64,000 nt of DNA from VXPQ01 sp965116435 (GTDB taxonomy: Bacteria > Bacteroidota > Rhodothermia > Rhodothermales > VXPQ01). This document shows positions 51,962 to 60,419 of this stretch, piece by piece. Within the stretch, counting starts at the first letter, position 1. Each line of letters opens with the position of its first letter. The stretch spans positions 806,001-870,000 of the forward strand of contig OZ220686.1 in NCBI GenBank assembly GCA_965116435.1, read 5' to 3'. The notes below the pieces were generated by a model. That model worked only from the letters and a program-made list of their open reading frames with translations. It was not told the origin of the DNA and made no database searches. Position numbers and translations under genes: made by a program.

Positions 51962-54202
51962 TCAATATCGCTTCTTGCTCATCAATTGGGCTTCATACTT
52001 TTTGTAATTATCACCCTTTAGTTTATTAGACATTGTAGACATCAGAACTCTTGCACGTGCTTCATCAATGTCACGCATATTCTTAGCTTTACCCATTACA
52101 TCTTTAAAAATTCTTTCTCGCATACGATTGGATAATCTAATGCCAAGAAGGGTAGGAAAAATAGTGGCATAACTTTTTCGTACTGCTTCTGTCGTGGGTG
52201 ATAGCGCCACAAAATTAAGTATAAATTCAGGGCGTATTATGTATTTTGAACCCTTTGACTTCACTAGCTCTTTAGTACATCTCATAACTCTGGTCTCATG
52301 AGTTAACCACCATGTACGATAACCGTATGGATTCGGGTGATGGTTTTCCATTAATTTTCTGCGTTGCCCATAAACAGCAAGAATATGTCGAGCATCATTA
52401 CGAGCTAATACATCCTCAGATTTTACCGAACTAATTTCATTCGAGAGTTCTTGAACTTCATTGTCAGTCACAAGTTCGTTCACATCATTCTTGTCAAGAT
52501 ATTCAAAACCAAATTTTTCCATAAGATAATCCCTCACTTCATCACAAGATAGTGTCCTCTTATGGAGATCTTCATAACTGCATATCTGACCAATAAAAAC
52601 TTCCCAACTGACAGGACGTTTTTTCAATAGTGGATCGAACTTAGCGTGAAAATAGGCACGAATTAAAATCTTGCCTGCATGACGCGCTATCTCTTTATCT
52701 ACATCAGGCTCGAGTACTTGAAAAGATTCCCGAAACTCGTGGTCAGAAACTTTAATATGAGAATGGATTTCCTCGACAGCCATGTGTGTGAGAATCAAGG
52801 TTGAGCCTGCCTCTCGGAGTATACGAAGCATGTTAACGGTCATCTGATCCGCAGGTGCTAGATATCTTTCAGACAAAGCTCGAACAATGATGTCAGAACC
52901 GACAAGCAGTACAAAATTGGACGACATACTCTTGAAATATTCTACAATTCTGGGTTCATTGCGAAGTGTAAGCATCAAGGCATATGTACGTGATAACTTG
53001 CCGTAATACAGACGTTCCTCCTCGGTACTATTATAGAATCCTTGTCTGAGCACGGCCAACACAATCTCCTTTGCTTTTACAGCGTCCGTACCAGGTAAAG
53101 AAAATTCATTAATTGCGCTATCTACCTGATCCGCAACGGTGAAGTCATAATCGTTTTCCGAATCACCTGTCAAAAATGCAGACAATTCCAAGCCCTGTTG
53201 TTCGAAGGTTAGCTCAAGAGATCTATGTGTCAGCTTTGCAATTTGACTGGGAAACAATTTTTCACCGACATTGGAAAGCTGTTCAGCTCGATTTCCATAC
53301 AGTTCCATAACTTGTCGTTTAAGAGATTCGTCTTCGATATTTTCCTTAGTCACAATTTTGCGTGTTTCGTATGGCAGACAAAATTTGTCTTCTTGTTGAT
53401 ACCAACGTACCTCGCGGCCTGTCGAGTTACCCTTTTGTGTCATGATTTCGATACGGCTGTCAAATGTTGTCTGAATAAAATGTTTAACTGATGGTAATAC
53501 ATTTTCTATTTTTTCTCGAATATTGTCACGAGTCATGAATTTGTCCTGATCGGGATCCGTTTCATCGAGAGCCCATAAAATCAAACTGTCAGTTATCGCT
53601 TCTAAAAGGTCGATATTTCCTTGACGTAATTCAATCTCTTGACTCAGAAAAACACACAATGTACGAACAGGAAGGTTTTGAGAAATACCAATAGTCTTTG
53701 CACTTCCGAGTTCGTCTAAAAAGGATACAAATGAATTGAGATATGTATGATATGCCATTATACCTTGCGGTGTTTTATTGATGTTATTTATTATCCATTT
53801 TTTATCACGTATCTTAATAACAACGTTCAATTCTTTTGATAAATTTTCCTCTTCTTTATCAATCATGACTATTGTACGAGATGTCACATATAATAAAACT
53901 TTAGGATTTCGATTCACTTCTCTTAGTCTCTTAATCGTATGTCGAATTTTTTGTCGATGATTTTCTTGGGTTGTTGCTTGGTAAAACGTTGGTATACCCC
54001 TGCCTTGGAAGAGACCTCCCCCTTGGAAAGCATCCGCGCCACCATCATGAAAACCGCCTAGGGGCACAAAATCAATATCTGTAAGGGCAGCGTAGAACGC
54101 TTGGAAAAAATTCTCAAAGGCCGTCCCAGTTACTTGGTCCAGTGCAATACCGACTCGTTTGTGATTGATCATATTCATATCGTTGATCCCAAGTTGGGGC
54201 AT
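51962..54202 (-). CDS. Large two-domain putative nuclease (PD-(D/E)xK-like N-terminus, PIN-like C-terminus)
   Basis: 746 residues, AT-rich. Residues about 15-135 recall restriction-endonuclease-like folds: TGTAFENFFQAFYAAL, then GGFHDGGADAF, then YQATTQENHRQKI and VLLYVTSRTIVMIDKE. The DGGxD and Q(A)T pattern is like Mrr-type nucleases but the Lys is not obvious. Residues about 420-620 recall a PIN fold: NFVLLVGSDIIVRALSERYL, STLILTHMAVEEIHSHI and a later acidic NDARHILAVYGQR. The middle is helical and unrecognised. It is not a family I can name. Its place beside a restriction-like methylase suggests defence. ATG 54202 is used; 54178 and 54172 are alternatives. Confidence 0.6.
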   Translation of the reverse strand: MPQLGINDMNMINHKRVGIALDQVTGTAFENFFQAFYAALTDIDFVPLGGFHDGGADAFQGGGLFQGRGIPTFYQATTQENHRQKIRHTIKRLREVNRNPKVLLYVTSRTIVMIDKEEENLSKELNVVIKIRDKKWIINNINKTPQGIMAYHTYLNSFVSFLDELGSAKTIGISQNLPVRTLCVFLSQEIELRQGNIDLLEAITDSLILWALDETDPDQDKFMTRDNIREKIENVLPSVKHFIQTTFDSRIEIMTQKGNSTGREVRWYQQEDKFCLPYETRKIVTKENIEDESLKRQVMELYGNRAEQLSNVGEKLFPSQIAKLTHRSLELTFEQQGLELSAFLTGDSENDYDFTVADQVDSAINEFSLPGTDAVKAKEIVLAVLRQGFYNSTEEERLYYGKLSRTYALMLTLRNEPRIVEYFKSMSSNFVLLVGSDIIVRALSERYLAPADQMTVNMLRILREAGSTLILTHMAVEEIHSHIKVSDHEFRESFQVLEPDVDKEIARHAGKILIRAYFHAKFDPLLKKRPVSWEVFIGQICSYEDLHKRTLSCDEVRDYLMEKFGFEYLDKNDVNELVTDNEVQELSNEISSVKSEDVLARNDARHILAVYGQRRKLMENHHPNPYGYRTWWLTHETRVMRCTKELVKSKGSKYIIRPEFILNFVALSPTTEAVRKSYATIFPTLLGIRLSNRMRERIFKDVMGKAKNMRDIDEARARVLMSTMSNKLKGDNYKKYEAQLMSKKRY

Positions 54203-54341
54203 CTTAGCAGATGCTAAAGCAGTGTAGGGTTAAGTAAATTATACGGCAAAATTGCCAGCCTTCCCAATAACCATCGGGGTTTTTAAGGAACGCAACTAGA
54301 ACCCAAAAGTTCCACGACAACGAAAATGCCCTAAACGACTC

Positions 54342-54446
54342 CTAGGACTTACCGTGAATTTGGGCACACGCCGCCACGCAGACGCGTTCTCCCGACTGTT
54401 CCTCCATAGCGCGAGCAAAGGCCCGCTTGACGGCTTGCGAATCCAT
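54342..54446 (-). CDS. Tiny ORF downstream of the bacteriocin-like gene
   Basis: 34 codons beginning MDSQAVKRAFARAMEEQSGE, with GAGGGA six bases before the ATG and in the same frame as the bacteriocin-like gene 140 bases upstream. It ends RVCVAACAQIHGKS. It could be a second peptide, an immunity or accessory peptide, or chance. Confidence 0.3.
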   Translation of the reverse strand: MDSQAVKRAFARAMEEQSGERVCVAACAQIHGKS

Positions 54447-54587
54447 AGCTATCCCTCTACCATGCGGCCGGACGACCGGCTTTCTGTATCTCGTGAAATA
54501 TTCCCGACGAACGCCCTGCCCCGCACAGGCGGCCCGACATGCCGTCAGCGCCTTTTGCTTTTGCAGCAGGAACGCGTGCGCTCCGGT

Positions 54588-54782
54588 TTACGAACGGCAG
54601 AATTTGCGGCAGGCGGCGGCGTACCGACGACCCGTAGACCAGGCGGCCGACCAACCGCCCCGGAAGTATCCGACAATGCTGCCGTATGTGCCGCAGCCAG
54701 CGATGATATACGGCGTCAATTTGCCGCATCCCTGCGTGCCGCCGCCCGTAATCTGCATTTCGTCTGCTGAAAGTATTCTCAT
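54588..54782 (-). CDS. Double-glycine-leader bacteriocin/microcin-like precursor
   Basis: 64 residues. An excellent ribosome-binding site (GAGGTGA, six bases before ATG) marks the start. MRILSADEMQITGG matches the double-glycine leader pattern M(R)xL(S/T)xxE(M/L)xx(I/V)xGG cleaved by peptidase-containing ABC transporters. The presumed mature peptide of about 50 residues (GTQGCGKLTPYIIAGCGTYG then SIVGYFRGGWSAAW...) has GxxxG-type spacing, four Cys and a basic tail ending KFCRS. That fits a class II bacteriocin or microcin, or a RiPP precursor. No transporter, maturation or immunity gene is obvious nearby, so an orphan or external exporter is implied. Confidence 0.65.
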   Translation of the reverse strand: MRILSADEMQITGGGTQGCGKLTPYIIAGCGTYGSIVGYFRGGWSAAWSTGRRYAAACRKFCRS

Positions 54783-55008
54783 AACGTCACCTCGTATCAG
54801 GTTTTGTGATCAAGCGAACCGGCTCCCGATACAGCGCAAGCGACCTGATCCGGTTTTGCGCCCTTGCGAAGCCGATCAAATATGGAGACTTTCTCCATTT
54901 CTGCGCCTTAAGACACATTAATTGGCCGGATATGACCTCTCAGCGCAAATTTTTTTATATTTTTTTTGCGACCCCCGAAAAATCCTGATCCTGAACATCC
55001 TGCGCGCC

Positions 55009-55398
55009 ATGCAATCGCTCACGCCGAATATCCTTGTAGAAGCCATTGAGCCGGTGCTGCCCTTCTGGGTGGACCGCCTTGGATTTACGATCACGGCGGA
55101 GGTGCGCGAGGGCGAACGCCTCGGATTCGTTATCCTGACGAACGGGCCGGTGGACGTGATGTATCAGACCCTTGAGAGCGTCCGGAACGATGTGCCGGAA
55201 CTGGTCGATACCCCCTTGGGGGGCAACGCGCTGTTCGTCAAGACGAATACGCTGGAGGAACTCGATGCGATCGACGAGGCACTGTCCGATGCGGACCGGG
55301 TCATTCCCCGCAGAAAGACCTTCTACGGAGCGGACGAGGTGACCGTGCGCGAACCCGCCGGCAATGTGGTGACGTTTGCGTTTTTCGCCGGTTCATAG
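55009..55398 (+). CDS. VOC-superfamily (glyoxalase/bleomycin-resistance-like) protein
   Basis: 129 residues from ATG 55009. The paired beta-alpha-beta-beta-beta modules are visible: TPNILVEAIEPVLPFWVDRL-GF and EVTVREPAGNVVTFAFF at the end. VREPAGN with its preceding strand is the usual C-terminal module. It is probably a small metal-dependent or ligand-binding enzyme; the substrate cannot be given. Confidence 0.8.
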   Translation: MQSLTPNILVEAIEPVLPFWVDRLGFTITAEVREGERLGFVILTNGPVDVMYQTLESVRNDVPELVDTPLGGNALFVKTNTLEELDAIDEALSDADRVIPRRKTFYGADEVTVREPAGNVVTFAFFAGS

Positions 55399-55460
55399 GC
55401 CGGCGCAACCCCTTACAAACCCTACTCGCGTACGCGAAGCGCTGATCGAAGTGGATTTGA

Positions 55461-56147
55461 TCAGCGCATCCTAAACTCGGCGAGGTACGGACGCACTGCT
55501 TGCGTCCAGATGGCGTAGCCCGCCTCGTTCATGTGCAAGCCGTCTTCCAGAAAAATATCCGGCAGCGGCTCGCCGTCTTCGCCCAGCATGGGCGTAAAAA
55601 CATCGATGTACTCCAGATAATCGCGGGTGCGAGCATACGCCTCGATCCGTTCGTTCGCCTTGCGCATCTCGTCCATGAGTGCGCGGCGGGCCAGGCTCGG
55701 TTTGATGGCGATGAACGCGATGCGGGCCTCCGGAAGCTGATTGTGCATCAGGGAAACGAAGCGGCGATAGTCCGTAAAGACGCGCTCCGCCGTCTTCCCG
55801 GCGGCCACATCGTTGTCTCCCTCGTACACGAGGACCAGGCGCGGCGCATAGGGCGTAACGATCCGGTTCGCAAAATGAATCAGGTCCGACATTTGCGATC
55901 CCCCGAACCCTCTGTTGATCACCGGGACGCCGGGAAAATCCTCCGCCAGCGTGGACCACATCCGAATGGAGGAACTGCCCGCAAAAAGCACGGCGCCCTC
56001 CGGCGGCAGGTCCGTTTCGTCCAGGCGCTCGAAGGCCTGAATAGCCTCTTCCCACGGATTCTGCGCATAGGCTCGCGAAGCCGTAAAAAACGTCAGCATG
56101 CCCAGGAAACAGGTTAGGGCGAGGGAAAATCGGGCAGCATGGTTCAT
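55461..56147 (-). CDS. Secreted SGNH/GDSL-family hydrolase
   Basis: 228 residues. Signal peptide (SLALTCFLGMLTFFTASRAYAQ). SGNH blocks: block I VLFAGSSSIRMW with the Ser nucleophile, block II NRGFGGSQMSD with Gly, block III VYEGDNDVAAG with Asn, and block V DGLHMNEAGY with the Asp-His pair. This family contains esterases and acetyl-xylan or sialate esterases; it may deacetylate polysaccharide. It runs in the same direction as the large cytochrome gene upstream, separated by 93 bases. Confidence 0.87.
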   Translation of the reverse strand: MNHAARFSLALTCFLGMLTFFTASRAYAQNPWEEAIQAFERLDETDLPPEGAVLFAGSSSIRMWSTLAEDFPGVPVINRGFGGSQMSDLIHFANRIVTPYAPRLVLVYEGDNDVAAGKTAERVFTDYRRFVSLMHNQLPEARIAFIAIKPSLARRALMDEMRKANERIEAYARTRDYLEYIDVFTPMLGEDGEPLPDIFLEDGLHMNEAGYAIWTQAVRPYLAEFRMR

Positions 56148-56240
56148 GACTATGGACTGGATGGATGCACCTGTTGTTTATTTCCGCGAACCGGGTAGAC
56201 GGCTTTCCGGCGACGCCTGGCCTTGTTTTCGCTCCCGAGG

Positions 56241-59200
56241 CTACCGGATCAAGACCATAAACTCGACGAGGTCCCGAATTTCCTGCTCGGACAGCAAAGT
56301 GGACATGTCGGGCATGGCGGAAGGCCCACCGGCTGCGCCAAAGCCCGGCGCAATGCGCGCCGCCGGATCCACGAGGGATTCAAGCAGTTGCTCCCGGCTC
56401 AAGCGGGATCCGATGCCGGCCAGAGACGGACCCACGCCGTCCTCCCCGCTCGTCGCATGACAGCGAGTACACTCCCCGGCGGCATTCCCCAGGAAAACCC
56501 GAAGCCCCCGCCTGCGGTTTCCGCCGTAGAGCGCGGCGGCGAACGGCGGATTCGCATCCCGCCAGGCTTGCGCCCGATCCTTGAGGGCGTCGGACCCGGC
56601 GCCCTCCACGGCTTCCAGAATGTCCAGGCGGATTTCCGGGGCGGCGTTTCCGCGTTCGAGGCGCCCCAGCAAGTCGCCCAGCACGGCGTCCGTCTGCGCA
56701 GAAGGCAATCCGCGCAACGTAGCCAACGCGCGCTGCTGCTCGGAAACCTCGCCCTGCCGCAACGCATCCCCAAGCACGGAGGCTACCTCGTCGTTGCTCA
56801 AATCGGCTTCCGGCGTCAGTTCGAGCGCCAGCATGCGCACCTCGGCGCTCGAATCCGCCAGCGCGCGACGCAAGGCGGCGGCATGATCCGCATCCGGCAC
56901 GGCGAAAAGCGCTTTCAGGGCCGCTGCGCGGACTTCTTCCGCATCGTCCCCATTCAACCTGTCCGCAAGCAAGGCGCCCATGTCCCCGACATCCAGCCGG
57001 GTAGCCGCAACCACAGCGGACGCGCGCACCTCCGCGCTTGCGTCCGCCAGCAATGTTTCGGTCAGGGCCGCCACGGCTTCCCGCGCAGGGTCGGCGGAAC
57101 GATGCACCGGCCCCAGATACGCGCCATCCACCCGGTCCAGCGTCGACGGCTCCGCCCAAACGCCAAGCGCCGCGAGGGCTTCCGCCCGCATGGCTGCAGG
57201 CGCATCGGTCCGCGCAGCGTAGGCCGCCAGCCGCTCCGCGTCCGCATCGCCGCCCACGCGCAGGTTGGCGCTAATGGCCCGGCGCACAAGCGGCTCGCCC
57301 TCAAAGTCGGTCACGTCCAGCAGGGCGGCCAGGGCAGGCAGCGCCGCCGGAATGCCTCCGTCGTCGTTGATGGCGCGGGCCGCCTCCGTCGCCACCCCTT
57401 CGTCGGGATCGGCAAGAAACGTCGAAACGCCTTCGTGTTGCATCCGCCGCAGCGCAAGCACCGCCCCGATCCGCACCGCAACAGAGGCATGATCCAGCAG
57501 GGCCATAAGTGCTTCCGCATCCCCGATCCGGGCCAACGCCAGCGAACCCGCATGCCGCAGATACACATCCTGCCCGTCGGCTTCTTCCAGCAGGGCGGTC
57601 AACCCCTCGAGCGCGGGGCGGTGGGCTATCCGCCCAAGCGCCTCCGCCGCAAAGAAACGCACCCGGTCCGATTCGTCGGACAAGAGCGGCGCGAGCGCTT
57701 CGCCCGCGGCTGCATAGCGTACGTCCCCGAGAACCTTCGCCGCCTGCGCACGCATTTCCGGGTCCGCATCGTCAAGCAGGGCCACCAGCGGCGCGGCCTG
57801 CTCAACGTCCCGCAACGCCAGCTGCCACAAACCCCATACGCCATGGATGCGGGCATACGGCGCTTCTGTCTGCCGGACGGCCTGTAGAAACGTTTCCGCA
57901 TCCCCCCTGCGCGCCAGTTCGAACTGCGCCTTCTGCCGCACCCGCATGTCCGAATCCCCCAGCAAATGCGACAACGCCATCGTCGAAACGACGTCGAACT
58001 CCGACGCAGCAAGGAGAGTGCGCACCTCGCCCTGCCGATTTTCGTCTGGATCGGCGGCCGCCAGTTTCCAGACGCGCCCGGCGCCCTTGGAGCGCCATCC
58101 GTCGATCCAGTCGGTGAAATACAAGGCCCCGTCCGGGCCAAACGCCAGCCCGGTGGCCAGCACGCTTCGTACGGCGACGTCTTCTTCCGCCAGTTCGAAA
58201 CCCGCCCCCTTTGGCGCAAGCCGGAACGCATGAATATCCGACGTAAAGGCGGACCCGGTGTACTCGGACATGAAAAACCGGCCATGCCAATCTTCGTTCA
58301 GGGCCGTGCCGGGGTTGTATACGATGCCCGTCGGCCCGTCATGGTAATTCATGATCGGGGGCGTAATAAAGGCCGGCTGCCCCTCGAAATGCGGCAAATA
58401 CATCCCCTCGTCCATCCAGACCTTGTAGGCATTGTTCGTTTCCTCGTGATATTTCCCGAATTGCCAGTGCGTCCGCCAGCCGCTGTCGGAGCCTTCGACA
58501 AGGTATACGAGCCGTTCGCTTTCGTTCGGATGGTCTCCGTCGTTGTCCACGCTGATGAGGTTGCCGTGCGCATCGAAGGCGAACTCGTGCGTATTGCGCA
58601 GCCCGCGGGCAAACCATTCCAGCCCGGACCCGTCGGGAAAAGCCCGGAGAATAGCGCCCTGATGCGGATAATGAATGGATTCCCCTTCCTGAGACACAAG
58701 GCTCAACCCCATATCGCCGACGCCCCAGTAAATGCGTCCCTCCGGCCCCATGACCACGCCGGACACGCCATGCCCGGAAAAGCCGGGATGCACATTGAAC
58801 CCCCAGCCAAGGGTGGTTACCTGCGAAATGTCCGGGGCCTCGCTGCCCAGTGCGTTCGCCAACCGGTACACGCCCGGCGCCGCCCCCAGGTATATATCGT
58901 CGTCGTGCACCATCAGACCGCCCAGAATATCCGACACCGGCGTATTGAACCCGGAAACCAATGCGTGCGCCCGGTCCGCGACGCCGTCTTCGTCGCTGTC
59001 TTCCAGCCGGTAGAGGCGCTCCTTGACCACGGTCAGGTCGCGCCAGTCCTGCGAGCCGTCCTCGTTGAGATCGGGCATCCAGGCGGTCTCGGCGCTGGCC
59101 TCCGGGGCCATGACCCTCTTCAGAAAGGCTTCGAAATCGTGGGCCGTCTGCATCGCAAGCCCTTCGAGCCGCCAGTCCGGATGTTGTCGTATGTCCAGCA

Positions 59201-59546
59201 AGCCCATCGTACGGCTGGACCGGGTCACCAGCACCTCGCCGGTATTCGACACATCAATGGCGACGGGATCCTCGATCAGGTCCTCCGTGGCGTACATGGA
59301 AAGCACAAGCCCCGCTGCGGGGGAGGCATCGACAGCGGCGGCAATCTGCCGGGCTTTCTCCGCGGCGTCGGCAGGATCCGCCTCGATCGCGGGTTCGGAC
59401 GCATACGCAAAGGGCAGCGTATCCGGAGGAACGACGGCCCGCTCGCCGCCGCCATCCTGCACGGGACCGCAGGCGGACAACACGAAGAGGAACAACGCGA
59501 CAGGGGCCGGAACGAACCGGCGAAAACAGCGGACGAAACAAGGCAT
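56241..59546 (-). CDS. PVC-type heme-binding lipoprotein: beta-propeller, HEAT repeats and cytochrome c
   Basis: About 1101 residues from ATG 59546, which gives a lipoprotein signal (FLFVLSACGPVQ). A longer frame upstream is antisense to the ogt gene. Residues 60-500 form a sorbosone-dehydrogenase-like beta-propeller (VAIDVSNTGEVLVTRSSRTM, RNTHEFAFDAHGNL, GLAFGPDGALYFTDW). Residues 510-960 are Ala-rich HEAT repeats. The C-terminal cytochrome c domain has the heme site CTRCH and the axial Met region PSAMPDMSTLLSEQEI. It probably oxidises a sugar or similar substrate and passes electrons to the periplasmic chain. Confidence 0.85.
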   Translation of the reverse strand: MPCFVRCFRRFVPAPVALFLFVLSACGPVQDGGGERAVVPPDTLPFAYASEPAIEADPADAAEKARQIAAAVDASPAAGLVLSMYATEDLIEDPVAIDVSNTGEVLVTRSSRTMGLLDIRQHPDWRLEGLAMQTAHDFEAFLKRVMAPEASAETAWMPDLNEDGSQDWRDLTVVKERLYRLEDSDEDGVADRAHALVSGFNTPVSDILGGLMVHDDDIYLGAAPGVYRLANALGSEAPDISQVTTLGWGFNVHPGFSGHGVSGVVMGPEGRIYWGVGDMGLSLVSQEGESIHYPHQGAILRAFPDGSGLEWFARGLRNTHEFAFDAHGNLISVDNDGDHPNESERLVYLVEGSDSGWRTHWQFGKYHEETNNAYKVWMDEGMYLPHFEGQPAFITPPIMNYHDGPTGIVYNPGTALNEDWHGRFFMSEYTGSAFTSDIHAFRLAPKGAGFELAEEDVAVRSVLATGLAFGPDGALYFTDWIDGWRSKGAGRVWKLAAADPDENRQGEVRTLLAASEFDVVSTMALSHLLGDSDMRVRQKAQFELARRGDAETFLQAVRQTEAPYARIHGVWGLWQLALRDVEQAAPLVALLDDADPEMRAQAAKVLGDVRYAAAGEALAPLLSDESDRVRFFAAEALGRIAHRPALEGLTALLEEADGQDVYLRHAGSLALARIGDAEALMALLDHASVAVRIGAVLALRRMQHEGVSTFLADPDEGVATEAARAINDDGGIPAALPALAALLDVTDFEGEPLVRRAISANLRVGGDADAERLAAYAARTDAPAAMRAEALAALGVWAEPSTLDRVDGAYLGPVHRSADPAREAVAALTETLLADASAEVRASAVVAATRLDVGDMGALLADRLNGDDAEEVRAAALKALFAVPDADHAAALRRALADSSAEVRMLALELTPEADLSNDEVASVLGDALRQGEVSEQQRALATLRGLPSAQTDAVLGDLLGRLERGNAAPEIRLDILEAVEGAGSDALKDRAQAWRDANPPFAAALYGGNRRRGLRVFLGNAAGECTRCHATSGEDGVGPSLAGIGSRLSREQLLESLVDPAARIAPGFGAAGGPSAMPDMSTLLSEQEIRDLVEFMVLIR

Positions 59547-59672
59547 GGGCAACACAAAAATCTGGGTGAACGTCGTGAGTGAACGTCGGGAGCGAACATC
59601 GGGGGCAGACAAACCGTATCCAACGCGGCGCCAGCAAAAACGCCTCAGAACGTAACAATAGAAAATTTCGAC

Positions 59673-60419
59673 ATGGGAATCCACCGGAAAACGAACGAGG
59701 CGATCCCTTCGGCAGCGACGCTGAACAGGCGTTTGCGCGCGGCCGGAGACCAGAACGCCCTGAACGCCTCCGCCCGAAACGGGTACGCTTCGGAGGCTGC
59801 GGCATGCATGCGGCTGTGGTTTGTGGAGACGCCCATCGGACCGGCGCTGGCAGGCAGCATGGAGGACGCCCTGTGCCTCCTGACGTTTCCGCCCGACGAA
59901 ACGCTCCGCGAGGCGGGTACGGGACCTGCATCTATTTGTGAATACGCCGTGAATACGGCGAATCGGCGGGGCGCGCCTGTTTCCTGCGGCGGCCCATTGC
60001 GTGATCTCGAGAGCGGCCTGGAGACCGACCCGCTTGCGGACCGCCTGGAACGGCAACTGACGGAATGGTTCGCTGGCGCGCGGCGGGCGTTCGACCTGCC
60101 GCTTGCCTTGCGCGGCACGCCATTTCAGCGAAGCGTATGGGAAGCGCTCCGGGCCATACCGTACGCAGCGGTGCGGTCCTACGGGGACCTGGCCAAATCG
60201 CTCGGCAACCCCGAAGCCGTGCGGGCCGTCGGCGCGGCGAACGGACGCAACCCGGTCGCTATCGTCGTGCCCTGCCACCGGGTGATCGGCGCAAACGGGT
60301 CGCTGACCGGCTATGCGGGCGGCGTCGAACGCAAACAATTCCTGCTCAACCTGGAAAAACAGAACGCACCGCAAGCACAGGGCGCCCTGTTCGGGGAATC
60401 AATCGCCGCTATTCCGTAA
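59673..60419 (+). CDS. ogt: Methylated-DNA--[protein]-cysteine S-methyltransferase
   Basis: 248 residues. The active-site motif VPCHRVIGANGSLTGYAGG carries the acceptor Cys. TPFQRSVWEALRAIPYAAVRSYGDLA is the helix-turn-helix that flips the base. The protein removes alkyl groups from O6-guanine irreversibly. Its N-terminal domain (residues 1-140, LWFVETPIGPALAGSMEDAL) is the usual poorly conserved ribonuclease-H-like part. Its 3' end overlaps the convergent UPF0182 gene by 11 bases. Confidence 0.9.
   Translation: MGIHRKTNEAIPSAATLNRRLRAAGDQNALNASARNGYASEAAACMRLWFVETPIGPALAGSMEDALCLLTFPPDETLREAGTGPASICEYAVNTANRRGAPVSCGGPLRDLESGLETDPLADRLERQLTEWFAGARRAFDLPLALRGTPFQRSVWEALRAIPYAAVRSYGDLAKSLGNPEAVRAVGAANGRNPVAIVVPCHRVIGANGSLTGYAGGVERKQFLLNLEKQNAPQAQGALFGESIAAIP

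Noticed and set aside
54354..54921. Two plus-strand ORFs opposite the bacteriocin-like gene
   Set aside because: No ribosome-binding site or protein character; the minus-strand gene has both.
56223..57887. 554-codon plus-strand frame
   Set aside because: Antisense to the HEAT-repeat part of the cytochrome lipoprotein; no recognisable protein features.
59547..60374. Upstream extension of the cytochrome lipoprotein gene
   Set aside because: It would be antisense to the confident ogt gene, and the lipoprotein signal at 59546 is a better start.
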